From an uncultured Eubacteriales bacterium (GTDB lineage: Bacteria; Bacillota; Clostridia; Oscillospirales; Oscillospiraceae), in contig UQYT01000002.1 in the NCBI GenBank assembly GCA_900545405.1, positions 1-64,000 on the forward strand: a DNA stretch of 64,000 bases, read 5' to 3'. Of the stretch, positions 1 to 6,618 are shown piece by piece. The notes beneath the pieces were generated by a model. That model was not told the origin of the DNA and did no database searches. It saw only the letters and a list, made by a program, of their open reading frames with translations. The number at the start of each line of letters is the position of its first letter. Position 1 is the stretch's first letter. The translations under genes and the position numbers were made by a program.

Positions 1-140
1 TGCCCAAAGAAACGGTGTCGAGCCGCCAAAGAAAAGCGCTTTTTTACCCTGGCGGCTCCACCATTCGCGTGAGCGCTGCTGCCTCGGTGGTCTTTACTCA
101 TCCTCGCCCGACTTGGGGCAGAGGCTGGTGCGGGGCGGGG
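1..140. repeat. GC-rich interspersed repeat, copy 1 (continues past window start)
   Basis: The first 90 or so bases match 6110-6201 almost base for base, with about five substitutions and one T insertion. After a short diverged stretch they match again through a CTCGCCCGACTTGGGGCAG block. It lies outside coding sequence and downstream of the minus-strand lgt cluster. No convincing gene is seen in it, although open frames run through both copies. Confidence 0.75.
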
Positions 141-160
141 GCTAGGTGCGGGCTACCGTA

Positions 161-200
161 CAAAAGAAAACAGCCGCCGCCCATTTGGGCGGCGGCTGTT
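161..200 (-). terminator. Rho-independent terminator of the M16-lgt cluster
   Basis: A perfect GC-rich hairpin with arms at about 169-182 and 187-200 is followed, on the minus strand, by a T-rich tract (TTTTCTTTTG). It begins just beyond the stop of the small gene at 211-681. Confidence 0.85.
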
Positions 201-210
201 GCTTGCCGGT

Positions 211-681
211 TTACTCCTCGGTCTTGTCCTCTTCGGTTATCTCGACCTCGATGGAGCCGTCGTCGCCGGAGGCTTCGGCTTCGGCGGCGGTGACGATGTC
301 CTCAAAGTCGGCGTCGCTGACGGCGCCGTCGTTCAGACTCGCGCGCAGCTCGGTGAGCTCGGTCTCCATGCGCTCGATGGCGGCCAGGGAGAGCATGACG
401 CGGTCGAAGGCGCGGACGTACATCTCGCCGGGGGCGGTCTTGTCGGCGGAGTCGAAATAGAGCTTGCCGACCTCGGCATAGGCGCTGTTGAGGCTTTCGC
501 GCTCGGCGTTGAGCTCCATGCTCAGCTTGGCGAGGCGGGCGAGGGCCTTGGCCTTCTCACCGGCGCCGCCGGCGAGGTCGCGGGCCTTGTCTCCCGCCGC
601 TCCGGCGAGGTCGCGGGCGATGTCGGCAAAGCCGCCGGCCGCGGTCTTGAGGGACTTTATGAGGTCGTTGTAATCAGTCAT
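211..681 (-). CDS. Small helical protein encoded downstream of lgt, function unknown
   Basis: 156 residues. I do not recognise the family. The N-terminal third is a run of short Ala/Gly/Lys/Asp repeats (units like AGDKARDLAG and AGEKAKALAR) that should form amphipathic helix. A middle segment with regular hydrophobic spacing could be a coiled coil. The C-terminal 30 residues are strongly acidic. There is no signal peptide or membrane segment, so it is probably cytoplasmic or membrane-peripheral. The start is placed at the ATG with GGAGG eight bases upstream. That ATG overlaps the last codons of lgt by eight bases, so the two are translationally coupled. An upstream in-frame extension of 20 residues exists but has no ribosome binding site. 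Confidence 0.75.
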   Translation of the reverse strand: MTDYNDLIKSLKTAAGGFADIARDLAGAAGDKARDLAGGAGEKAKALARLAKLSMELNAERESLNSAYAEVGKLYFDSADKTAPGEMYVRAFDRVMLSLAAIERMETELTELRASLNDGAVSDADFEDIVTAAEAEASGDDGSIEVEITEEDKTEE

Positions 682-1657
682 TTTTGCTTTCCTCCGTTTT
701 TTCAGTGGTGTCGGAGCCGGTATCGGCGCTGTCGGCGCCATCTCCGGCGGCTTCGGTGGTCTCGGTTTCGGTCACGGCGTCCGCCTCGGGGGCGTCGCCG
801 GCGGCAGCGGCGGCTTCAAGCGTGGAGACATAGGTCGGCTTGTGCGGCCGCTTTATATTCACCAGCAGGATGACCAGCGCGACGAGCGCGGATACGGCGG
901 CCACGAGCTGGGACGTGCGTATGTTGGTGCCGGGGATATACAGGCTGTCGGTCCGCAGGCCCTCCACGCAGGCGCGGCCGGCGCCGTACCAGAGGACGTA
1001 GAAGAGGAAGATCTGCCCGTCGTACTTCCGGTGGTTTTTGCGGTACCAGTAGCGGTCTATGATGATGAAGCCGATGAGGTTCCACAGGCTCTCATAGAGG
1101 AAGGTCGGGTGGACGTAGTAGGTGGTGCCATCCGGGGTCGTGAGGCCCATGCGGCAGAAGATGTCCGTCTCGCGGCCGAAGGCCTCGCGGTTGACGAAGT
1201 TCGCCCAGCGGCCGATGACCTGGCCGAGGATGAGGCCCGAGGAGGCGACGTCCAGCGTCGCGCCGAAGCGGATCTTCTTGACGTGGCTCCAGACGATGAC
1301 CGTGATGACGCCGGCTATCGTGCCGCCGTACATCGCTATGCCGCCCTCCCAGATCTTGAAGACGTCCCAGAAGTTGTCCTTGTAGCGGTCCCACTCGGCG
1401 ATGACGTAGTAGACGCGGCAGCCGACGATGGCTATGGGCAGCACCCAGAGGACGAGGCCGAAGATGTCGTCGCCCTTTATGCCGACGCGGGGGGCCCTTT
1501 TGGAGGCGTAGAACACGGCGGCGATGAAGGCGATGGCCATGACCACGCCGTAGAGGTAGAAGGTGTGGCCGAAGAGCTCAAAGCTCGCGGGAAAGTCAAG
1601 GGTGAGGCCGCCAAGCATGGGGAAGCTGATGGCGGCGTCTCGAATCATAGTTGGCAT
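674..1657 (-). CDS. lgt: Prolipoprotein diacylglyceryl transferase (Lgt)
   Basis: Inner-membrane enzyme that transfers diacylglycerol from phosphatidylglycerol to the lipobox cysteine of prelipoproteins. The 327-residue protein has the Lgt layout: an N-terminal segment reading LFGHTFYLYGVVMAIAF, a stretch GGIAMYGGTIAG, the family signature around GQVIGRWANFVNREAFG (about residues 165-180) with the conserved Arg and Asn-Arg-Glu, and the late HPTFLYESLWN block. The last 50 residues are an acidic Ala/Thr/Glu-rich tail not needed for catalysis. It starts three bases after the upstream peptidase stop and overlaps the downstream small gene, so it sits inside one transcript. Two lipoproteins at 60-62 kb would be substrates. 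Confidence 0.95.
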   Translation of the reverse strand: MPTMIRDAAISFPMLGGLTLDFPASFELFGHTFYLYGVVMAIAFIAAVFYASKRAPRVGIKGDDIFGLVLWVLPIAIVGCRVYYVIAEWDRYKDNFWDVFKIWEGGIAMYGGTIAGVITVIVWSHVKKIRFGATLDVASSGLILGQVIGRWANFVNREAFGRETDIFCRMGLTTPDGTTYYVHPTFLYESLWNLIGFIIIDRYWYRKNHRKYDGQIFLFYVLWYGAGRACVEGLRTDSLYIPGTNIRTSQLVAAVSALVALVILLVNIKRPHKPTYVSTLEAAAAAGDAPEADAVTETETTEAAGDGADSADTGSDTTEKTEESKND

Positions 1658-1660
1658 TGG

Positions 1661-2947
1661 TCACATATCCTTTCGAGGCTCAGGCTGTACCACCGCGAGC
1701 GCGAGCCGCTCCGGGGCGAGGTGCTCCGAGACAAAGGCTGCGCACTCCTCGGCGGTGAGCTGAGGCAGCAGTTCAAAGCCGCGCAGGCAGTCCGTGCCGG
1801 CAAAGGCGCTGCGTGCGAGGCTGTCGGCAAGGCCGGCGGCCTGGCCGAGGGCGCGGATGCGCATGCCGTACTCAGCGCGGCGGCAGCGCTCAAAGGCGTC
1901 GGGCTCAAAGCCCTCTGCGGCGACTTTGGCGACGGCTTCGGAGAGGCGCGCGAGCACCCGCTCCGGCTCAGGGCTCTCGCCGCCGAGGACGGCATAGGCC
2001 GCGCAGGGTCCCCAGTCGGCCTCGTTCCAGAGGCTGCGGATGAGCCCGTCGGCGTACATGCCCGTGTATAGCGGCGAGGACGTGCCGGCCAGGCAGCGCA
2101 GGGAGAGCGCCGCCGCGAGCTGCCTGCGCAGCAGCTCGTCGCCGCTGCCCTCGCACGGCAGCTTGGCGCCTATCATGAACTGGGGCGCGGAGACGTCCAT
2201 GCCGCGGGAAAAGCGTGTCTTGTACGGCGCGAGGCCCTCGATGGGGCCGTAATCCGGCTGCGGCACCGGCGCGCGTTCGGCGGAAAGGACGCGCACGGCC
2301 GCGGCCTCGACGGTGTCCGGCTCCACGTCGCCCACGACGCACAGGAGCATGTTCGAGGGCGCGTAAAAGGCCCGGTGGCAGTCCGTGAGTATCTCGGGCG
2401 TGATCTGCGCAATGCTCTCCACCGTGCCGACGACGCTGTCGCGCACGGCGCAGTTCTCATAGAGGCAGCGCATGAGCCCGTAGTACACGGCGTGGCCGGG
2501 GTCGTTTTCCGCCATGCCTATCTCCTCGCCGATGATGCCCTGCTCCTTGAGCACGCTCTCGGCGGTGAAATACGGCGTGGAGACGAACTCGAGCAGCGTG
2601 TCGAGATCCTTCTCAAAGCCGTCGGTGCACTCGAAGTGGTAGGCGGTTATGAAGTCCGAGGTGTAGGCGTTCGGCTGCGCGCCGCTCGCGGAGAGGACGC
2701 CCAGCGCGTTGCCCCAGGGCATGTCGAACATCTTGTGCTCGAGGAAGTGCGCCACGCCCTCGGGCGTTTCCGCCCGGCGGCCGTCCACGGAGAAGTTCCG
2801 CACGGCCCCGCCGTAATTCGCGGTGAAAAAGGCGTATTTTTTCATGAACCCCGGCCTCGGGACGACCACGATGCGCAGGCCGTTTTCCAGAGTGCCGGTG
2901 TACAGAGTCTCGCCTATGTTGGCAAAGTCAGTCCTCTTCAGGCTCAT
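1661..2947 (-). CDS. M16 family zinc peptidase, catalytically competent member (YmfH-like)
   Basis: 428 residues, M16 (pitrilysin-like) family. The inverted zinc motif HFLEH lies at residues 67-71, with further glutamates about 75 residues later (GIIGEEIG), so the metal site appears complete. The N-terminal ENGLRIVVVPRPGF block is typical. In Firmicutes such proteins are encoded beside a second M16 protein that lacks the metal site, as in the ymfF-ymfH pair. The same arrangement occurs here: the upstream gene overlaps this one by 20 bases and lacks HxxEH. Cytoplasmic processing of a peptide or protein substrate is expected, but the substrate cannot be read from sequence. Confidence 0.88.
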   Translation of the reverse strand: MSLKRTDFANIGETLYTGTLENGLRIVVVPRPGFMKKYAFFTANYGGAVRNFSVDGRRAETPEGVAHFLEHKMFDMPWGNALGVLSASGAQPNAYTSDFITAYHFECTDGFEKDLDTLLEFVSTPYFTAESVLKEQGIIGEEIGMAENDPGHAVYYGLMRCLYENCAVRDSVVGTVESIAQITPEILTDCHRAFYAPSNMLLCVVGDVEPDTVEAAAVRVLSAERAPVPQPDYGPIEGLAPYKTRFSRGMDVSAPQFMIGAKLPCEGSGDELLRRQLAAALSLRCLAGTSSPLYTGMYADGLIRSLWNEADWGPCAAYAVLGGESPEPERVLARLSEAVAKVAAEGFEPDAFERCRRAEYGMRIRALGQAAGLADSLARSAFAGTDCLRGFELLPQLTAEECAAFVSEHLAPERLALAVVQPEPRKDM

Positions 2948-4232
2948 CCGCGGCGTCCTCCTTTCCGCAGAGGTAATATTCCGCGTCGCACTCGCAGCTG
3001 CGGGCGATCCCGGCGGCGTCCTCCGCCGTCACGAGCTCGCAGGCCGCGGCCAGCTCCCCGGGGCTGACCTCCGCGCCGGAGACGTTCATGGAGAGCCAGT
3101 AGCCCTCGAGGGCAAAGGGGTCGTCCTCCACGGAGCGGAGGGCCGAGGCGCAGCTGAGCCTTGCGCTCTCGAGCTCGTCGGGCGTTATCTCGCCGCGGCG
3201 CATGGCCTCCAGCTGGGCGAGGATCTCCTCGCGCGCGGCGCCGAAGTTCTCAAAGTTCACGGCGCTCGAGACCAGCAGCAGGCCCTTTTGTATGTCCACG
3301 CCGGAGGAGGCGTAGTAGCAGAGGGAGCGCTTCTCGCGGACGTTCGTGAAGAGCTTGGACGTGACGGAGCCGCCGTAGACGGCGTTGAAGACCCGCAGCT
3401 TGGCCATGTCCGGCTCCTCCATGCACTCGCCGAGCCGCCAGCCGATGGCCAGCTTGCCCTGGCTGACGTCCATGTGCTCTTTGAACACGCGCGGCTGCTC
3501 CTCGACGGAGTTCATGCGTATCTCGGTGCCGAGGTCCCAGTCGATCTCCCCGCGCGGCAGGGCCTCCAGCGCGCCGGAGACGGCGAAGAGCACGTCGTCC
3601 CAGCCGGAGGCGCCGCAGTAGAAGACCTCGATGGGCGAGGAGGCGATGAGATTTTTATAGTGCTTGGAGAGGGCGACATAGTGTATGTCCTCCGCGGCCT
3701 GCTCGGAGCCGAGGGAGCCGACGGCGATGGGCTCGTAGGCGCACATGAGCTCTATGAGCCGAAGGACGGCGTAGGCGTCCTTGTTGTTCCGCTTGGCGCG
3801 TATCCTCTCGGCGAGGCGGGCGCGCTCGCGCTCGACGTAATCTGGCAGGAACAGCCCGCCGCGGGTGTTCGGCGTGAGCAGCAGCTCGCCGAGCAGCTCC
3901 GCCGCCTTGTCGAGCAGGCGGTCGTTCCCGGGCAGGAAGCGGTCCTCGGGGAAGGTGGCGTAAAAGCCGGGGGCCTGTATCTCGCCTATGCAGCGGACAA
4001 CGGGCTCCACGCGCAGGCCGTACAGCCCGTCCATATAGGCGGCAAGGCTGTCGAGGTCCGGGCAGCGGACGGTGCCGCGCCGCAGCACGTTGGGGATGAG
4101 CGCGTTCATGGACGCCGTCTCGGCGTCGAGCTGCGTGAGCAGGCTCAGGCTCAGCGACGCGGTTTTGAACTTGTCGGTGCGCAGGGCGGTCAGGAACACG
4201 CCCGGCAGGATCTCCTCGCGCCGAAACTCCAT
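2928..4232 (-). CDS. M16 family peptidase-like protein lacking the zinc motif (YmfF-like)
   Basis: 434 residues with the M16 fold: an N-terminal half ending near residue 210 and a C-terminal half containing an EKRSLCYYASSG block typical of the second M16 domain. Where active members carry HxxEH, this protein has a stretch around VLRRGTVRCPDLDSLAAY with no histidine pair, so it should be inactive alone. It probably pairs with the active protein encoded immediately downstream (20-base overlap) to supply substrate-binding surface. The ATG follows a GGAGG-like site. A TATAAT-type -10 element lies about 35 bases upstream, making this the likely first gene of the run to 211. Confidence 0.85.
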   Translation of the reverse strand: MEFRREEILPGVFLTALRTDKFKTASLSLSLLTQLDAETASMNALIPNVLRRGTVRCPDLDSLAAYMDGLYGLRVEPVVRCIGEIQAPGFYATFPEDRFLPGNDRLLDKAAELLGELLLTPNTRGGLFLPDYVERERARLAERIRAKRNNKDAYAVLRLIELMCAYEPIAVGSLGSEQAAEDIHYVALSKHYKNLIASSPIEVFYCGASGWDDVLFAVSGALEALPRGEIDWDLGTEIRMNSVEEQPRVFKEHMDVSQGKLAIGWRLGECMEEPDMAKLRVFNAVYGGSVTSKLFTNVREKRSLCYYASSGVDIQKGLLLVSSAVNFENFGAAREEILAQLEAMRRGEITPDELESARLSCASALRSVEDDPFALEGYWLSMNVSGAEVSPGELAAACELVTAEDAAGIARSCECDAEYYLCGKEDAADEPEED

Positions 4233-4265
4233 CCGGCACCCCTCCTGTCTTGTGAATCACCCGAT

Positions 4266-4271
4266 ATTATA
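4266..4271 (-). promoter_or_regulatory. -10 element for the M16-lgt cluster
   Basis: On the minus strand this reads TATAAT, 33 bases before the ATG at 4232. The matching -35 is weak (TGGCAA-like), so only the -10 is annotated. Confidence 0.5.
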
Positions 4272-4351
4272 GCACACAATGCCGCCCTTGCCATACAATT
4301 TATCCCGAAGGAGGTAAATTATTTGTGAACGAAGCGCCGGGCGCAGGGCAG

Positions 4352-4382
4352 AAAAAACGGGCCCGGGAGGCCCCGGACCCGC
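4352..4382 (-). terminator. Terminator of the MATE gene
   Basis: A GC-rich stem (CGGGTCCGGG with CCCGGGCCCG) is followed on the minus strand by TTTTTT, immediately after the MATE stop codon. Confidence 0.85.
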
Positions 4383-4392
4383 GAGATATCCG

Positions 4393-5799
4393 CTAGCTCC
4401 GCTGGGACTTCGGCACTTTTGGGTCGAAGCCGTGAATCCAGTCGGAGAAGAGGAAATATATGAGATATATCACCGAGCTGATGCCCCAGGTTATTGGGTA
4501 GGCCCAATATATGTAGCCGATCTCGCCGAAGACACGCATGACGACGGCGATATACGCCACTCGCAGCACGCACCAGACCGAGAACATGATGAGCATGGGC
4601 ACAAAGGCCTTGCCCGCGCCGCGGCAGACCGCCGCCACGGAATGCGAGAAGGCGAGCAGGAAGTAAAACAGCGCGGCTGTTCGGGCCTGCTGCACGCCGT
4701 AGGCGATGACGCCGGGGTTGTCGTCGAAGATGCCGATGAAGGTGGGGGCGAAGACGTAGTATATGACGCCGATGATCTCGGCGAGGACGACGGCGGAGAT
4801 GATGCCGAAGCGCGCGCCCTTTTTTGCGCGGTCGTACTTCTGCGCGCCGAGGTTCTGGCTGATGAAAGTCGTGATGGCCATGCTGAAGCTGGTTATGGGC
4901 ATGAAGGCGAAGCCCTCGATCTTGGACTGCGAGCCGTAGGCGGCCATGGCCAGCTTGGCGAAGGAGTTTATCTGGGTCTGGACGATGACGTTGGCGAGGC
5001 CGATGACGGAATTCTGTATACCGGCGGGCATGCCGTAGCGGAGGATGCGGCGGAGCATGTCGCCGTGGAAGCGTATCTTGCGGAAGCTGACCGAATAGAC
5101 GCTGCCCTTTTTGGTGAGGTGCACGAAGCAGAGGACGCAGCTCATGGTCTGGGCCAGGGTGGTGGCAAAGGCGGCCGACCAGACGCCCCAGTGGAACACG
5201 CCGATAAAGAGCAGGTCGAGCGCGACGTTGGTGAGCGAGGAGAAGATGAGGTAATAGAGCGGGCGGCGGCTGTCGCCCACGGCGTTCATGATGCCGGTGC
5301 AGATGTTATAGAGCACGACGGCGATGACGCCGAAGAAGTAGTAGCGGAAATACTCGATGGCCTGGGGCAGGACCTCGGGGTCGGTGCCCATCCAGACGAG
5401 GAAGGTGGGCGTGAGCAGCACGCCGGCCACGGTGAGGACCACGCCGGAGACGATGCCGAAGGCGAGGTCGGTATGTATGGCGCGGGAGACGCCGTCCTCG
5501 TCGCGGGCTCCGAAGCAATGCGAAATGACGACACCTGCGCCCAGCGCGGTGCCGTTAAAAAAGCTGACCATGAGGAAGATCAGCGTACCCGAGGAGCTCA
5601 CGGCGGCCAGGGCATCCGTTCCGAGGAACTGCCCGACGATGACCGAGTCCGCGGCGTTATAGAGCTGTTGGAAGACCTGACTGAGGAAGATGGGCAGCGC
5701 AAAGCGAATGATGAGGCTGTACGGGTTCCCCTCAGTGAGGTTCCGGGTCTGCTGCACCCTGTGCTGGTGCCAGACCTTGTGTGTCGTATGAGCGATCAT
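4393..5799 (-). CDS. MATE family multidrug/solute efflux transporter
   Basis: 468 residues with about twelve hydrophobic segments. The MATE N-terminal signature NLTEGNPYSLIIRFALP is followed by an FQQLYNAADSVIVGQFLG block (about residues 42-60) and the second-half repeat with ISQNLGAQ near residue 315. It should export organic cations or metabolites using a Na+ or H+ gradient; the substrate is not inferable. The first ATG gives a 20-residue tail before the conserved region. A consensus promoter places the predicted transcription start at or within a base of that ATG, so the message may be leaderless. An in-frame GTG at residue 15 is an alternative start but has no good ribosome binding site. 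Confidence 0.92.
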   Translation of the reverse strand: MIAHTTHKVWHQHRVQQTRNLTEGNPYSLIIRFALPIFLSQVFQQLYNAADSVIVGQFLGTDALAAVSSSGTLIFLMVSFFNGTALGAGVVISHCFGARDEDGVSRAIHTDLAFGIVSGVVLTVAGVLLTPTFLVWMGTDPEVLPQAIEYFRYYFFGVIAVVLYNICTGIMNAVGDSRRPLYYLIFSSLTNVALDLLFIGVFHWGVWSAAFATTLAQTMSCVLCFVHLTKKGSVYSVSFRKIRFHGDMLRRILRYGMPAGIQNSVIGLANVIVQTQINSFAKLAMAAYGSQSKIEGFAFMPITSFSMAITTFISQNLGAQKYDRAKKGARFGIISAVVLAEIIGVIYYVFAPTFIGIFDDNPGVIAYGVQQARTAALFYFLLAFSHSVAAVCRGAGKAFVPMLIMFSVWCVLRVAYIAVVMRVFGEIGYIYWAYPITWGISSVIYLIYFLFSDWIHGFDPKVPKSQRS

Positions 5800-5805
5800 A
5801 GCCCC

Positions 5806-5834
5806 ATTATATCCCGGGCGCTATCCGTTGTCAA
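5806..5834 (-). promoter_or_regulatory. Consensus promoter of the MATE gene
   Basis: Minus-strand TTGACA (5829-5834), a 17-base spacer and TATAAT (5806-5811) form a perfect sigma-A promoter. The ATG at 5799 is only six bases from the -10. Confidence 0.8.
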
Positions 5835-6109
5835 AGCCAAAAAACCTCCCGAGCTCCGCTGCGCGCTTCGCGCGCGAATGAAAGTTTCGCCCGCCTTTTC
5901 AAAGGCGGCGGGGTGCAGGGGCGGAGCCCTTGCCCGCGCTCCGCAGAGCGCGGAATCCCCTTGTGCTTATGTGAGCGCAGGAGGGGGTCTAAGGGGGAAC
6001 CCTCGCCGGGGGTTCCCCCTTTTCTTGTCTTTGCCTTGTACGTGTGCGCCGTTACGCTGGGTGGGGGTCGTTGCCCTGTCCTGCCTTTCGACCCCATTTC
6101 TTTGGTGCT
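5835..6109. repeat. GC-rich non-coding element with hairpins, 5' part of repeat copy 2
   Basis: About 275 bases with no supported gene. It carries several inverted repeats, for example CGCCTTTTCAAAGGCG near 5898, GCGCTCCGCAGAGCGC near 5936 and a long GGGGGAACCC/GGGTTCCCCC stem near 5993-6020. It runs directly into the segment repeated at the window start, so it is probably the left part of the same interspersed element. Confidence 0.55.
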
Positions 6110-6245
6110 TGCCCAAAGAAACGGTGTCGAGCCGCCAAAGAAAAGCGCTTTTTTTACCCCGGTGGCTCCACCATCCGCGTGAGCGCTCCTGCCTCGGTGG
6201 TAGGGACGTTCCTCGCCCGACTTGGGGCAGGGGCTGGGAGCGGGT
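6110..6245. repeat. GC-rich interspersed repeat, copy 2
   Basis: Matches positions 1-140: the first 45 bases are identical, then scattered substitutions, then a conserved CTCGCCCGACTTGGGGCAG block. Both copies read in the same orientation and are non-coding by codon use and by the lack of ribosome binding sites. Confidence 0.75.
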
Positions 6246-6251
6246 CGCATC

Positions 6252-6322
6252 ATATCCATATGGTTATCACACGGCCATTATTGCACATCCTTGAGGTATC
6301 GTCAAGATAGCTATATGGATAT
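6252..6322. promoter_or_regulatory. Inverted-repeat operator candidate and promoter of the Xre gene
   Basis: Perfect 10-base inverted arms ATATCCATAT (6252-6261) and ATATGGATAT (6313-6322) flank a weak promoter, TTGAGG at 6291-6296, 17 bases, TATGGA at 6314-6319. The right arm covers the -10, suggesting autorepression by the downstream Xre protein. Confidence 0.4.
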
Positions 6323-6335
6323 CAGGAGGCGTGTG

Positions 6336-6554
6336 ATGGCGTATTACAGGAGAGTGCGGGAGCTCAGGGAGGACCATGACCTGACGCAGAGAGAGGTTGC
6401 GGCGCAGCTGGGGATGTCGCAGCCGCAGTACTTCAGATATGAACAGGGCTATCGCGACCTGCCCACGGACATACTCGTGGCGCTGGCAAAGCTCTATGAC
6501 ACCTCAGCCGACTACATCCTCGGCCTCACTGACGACCCTAGGCCGAGGAGGTGA
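6336..6554 (+). CDS. Small Xre/Cro-type helix-turn-helix regulator
   Basis: 72 residues, essentially one HTH_3 domain. Helices around VRELREDHDLTQREVAAQLG, the recognition segment MSQPQYFRYEQG and the LPTDILVALAKLYDTSADYILG tail match the Cro/CI family over its whole length. The start is the ATG seven bases after AGGAGG. In-frame upstream ATGs exist but have no such site. No ligand or oligomerisation domain is present, so it is a DNA-binding module alone. It is convergent with ppdK and shares a bidirectional terminator with it. The inverted repeat in its promoter suggests that it regulates itself. Confidence 0.85.
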   Translation: MAYYRRVRELREDHDLTQREVAAQLGMSQPQYFRYEQGYRDLPTDILVALAKLYDTSADYILGLTDDPRPRR

Positions 6555-6571
6555 GGACGCAAAACCGCAAA

Positions 6572-6604
6572 AAAGAGCCCTCCGGAAGCTCCGGAGGGCT
6601 CTTT
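6572..6604. terminator. Bidirectional terminator between xre and ppdK
   Basis: A perfect 15-base stem (AAAGAGCCCTCCGGA and its complement) with a 3-base loop sits between convergent genes. An A-run on the left and a T-rich end on the right give U-tracts in both directions. Confidence 0.85.
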
Positions 6605-6618
6605 ATCATGCTGTCAGC

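Noticed and set aside
15..460. Short open frames through the GC-rich repeat at the window start
   Set aside because: Non-coding repeat; translations are Arg-rich and the parallel copy at 6110 carries an extra T that shifts the frame, so no protein is conserved.
2928..4232. Second active M16 peptidase
   Set aside because: The protein has the fold but lacks HxxEH; it is reported as the inactive partner instead.
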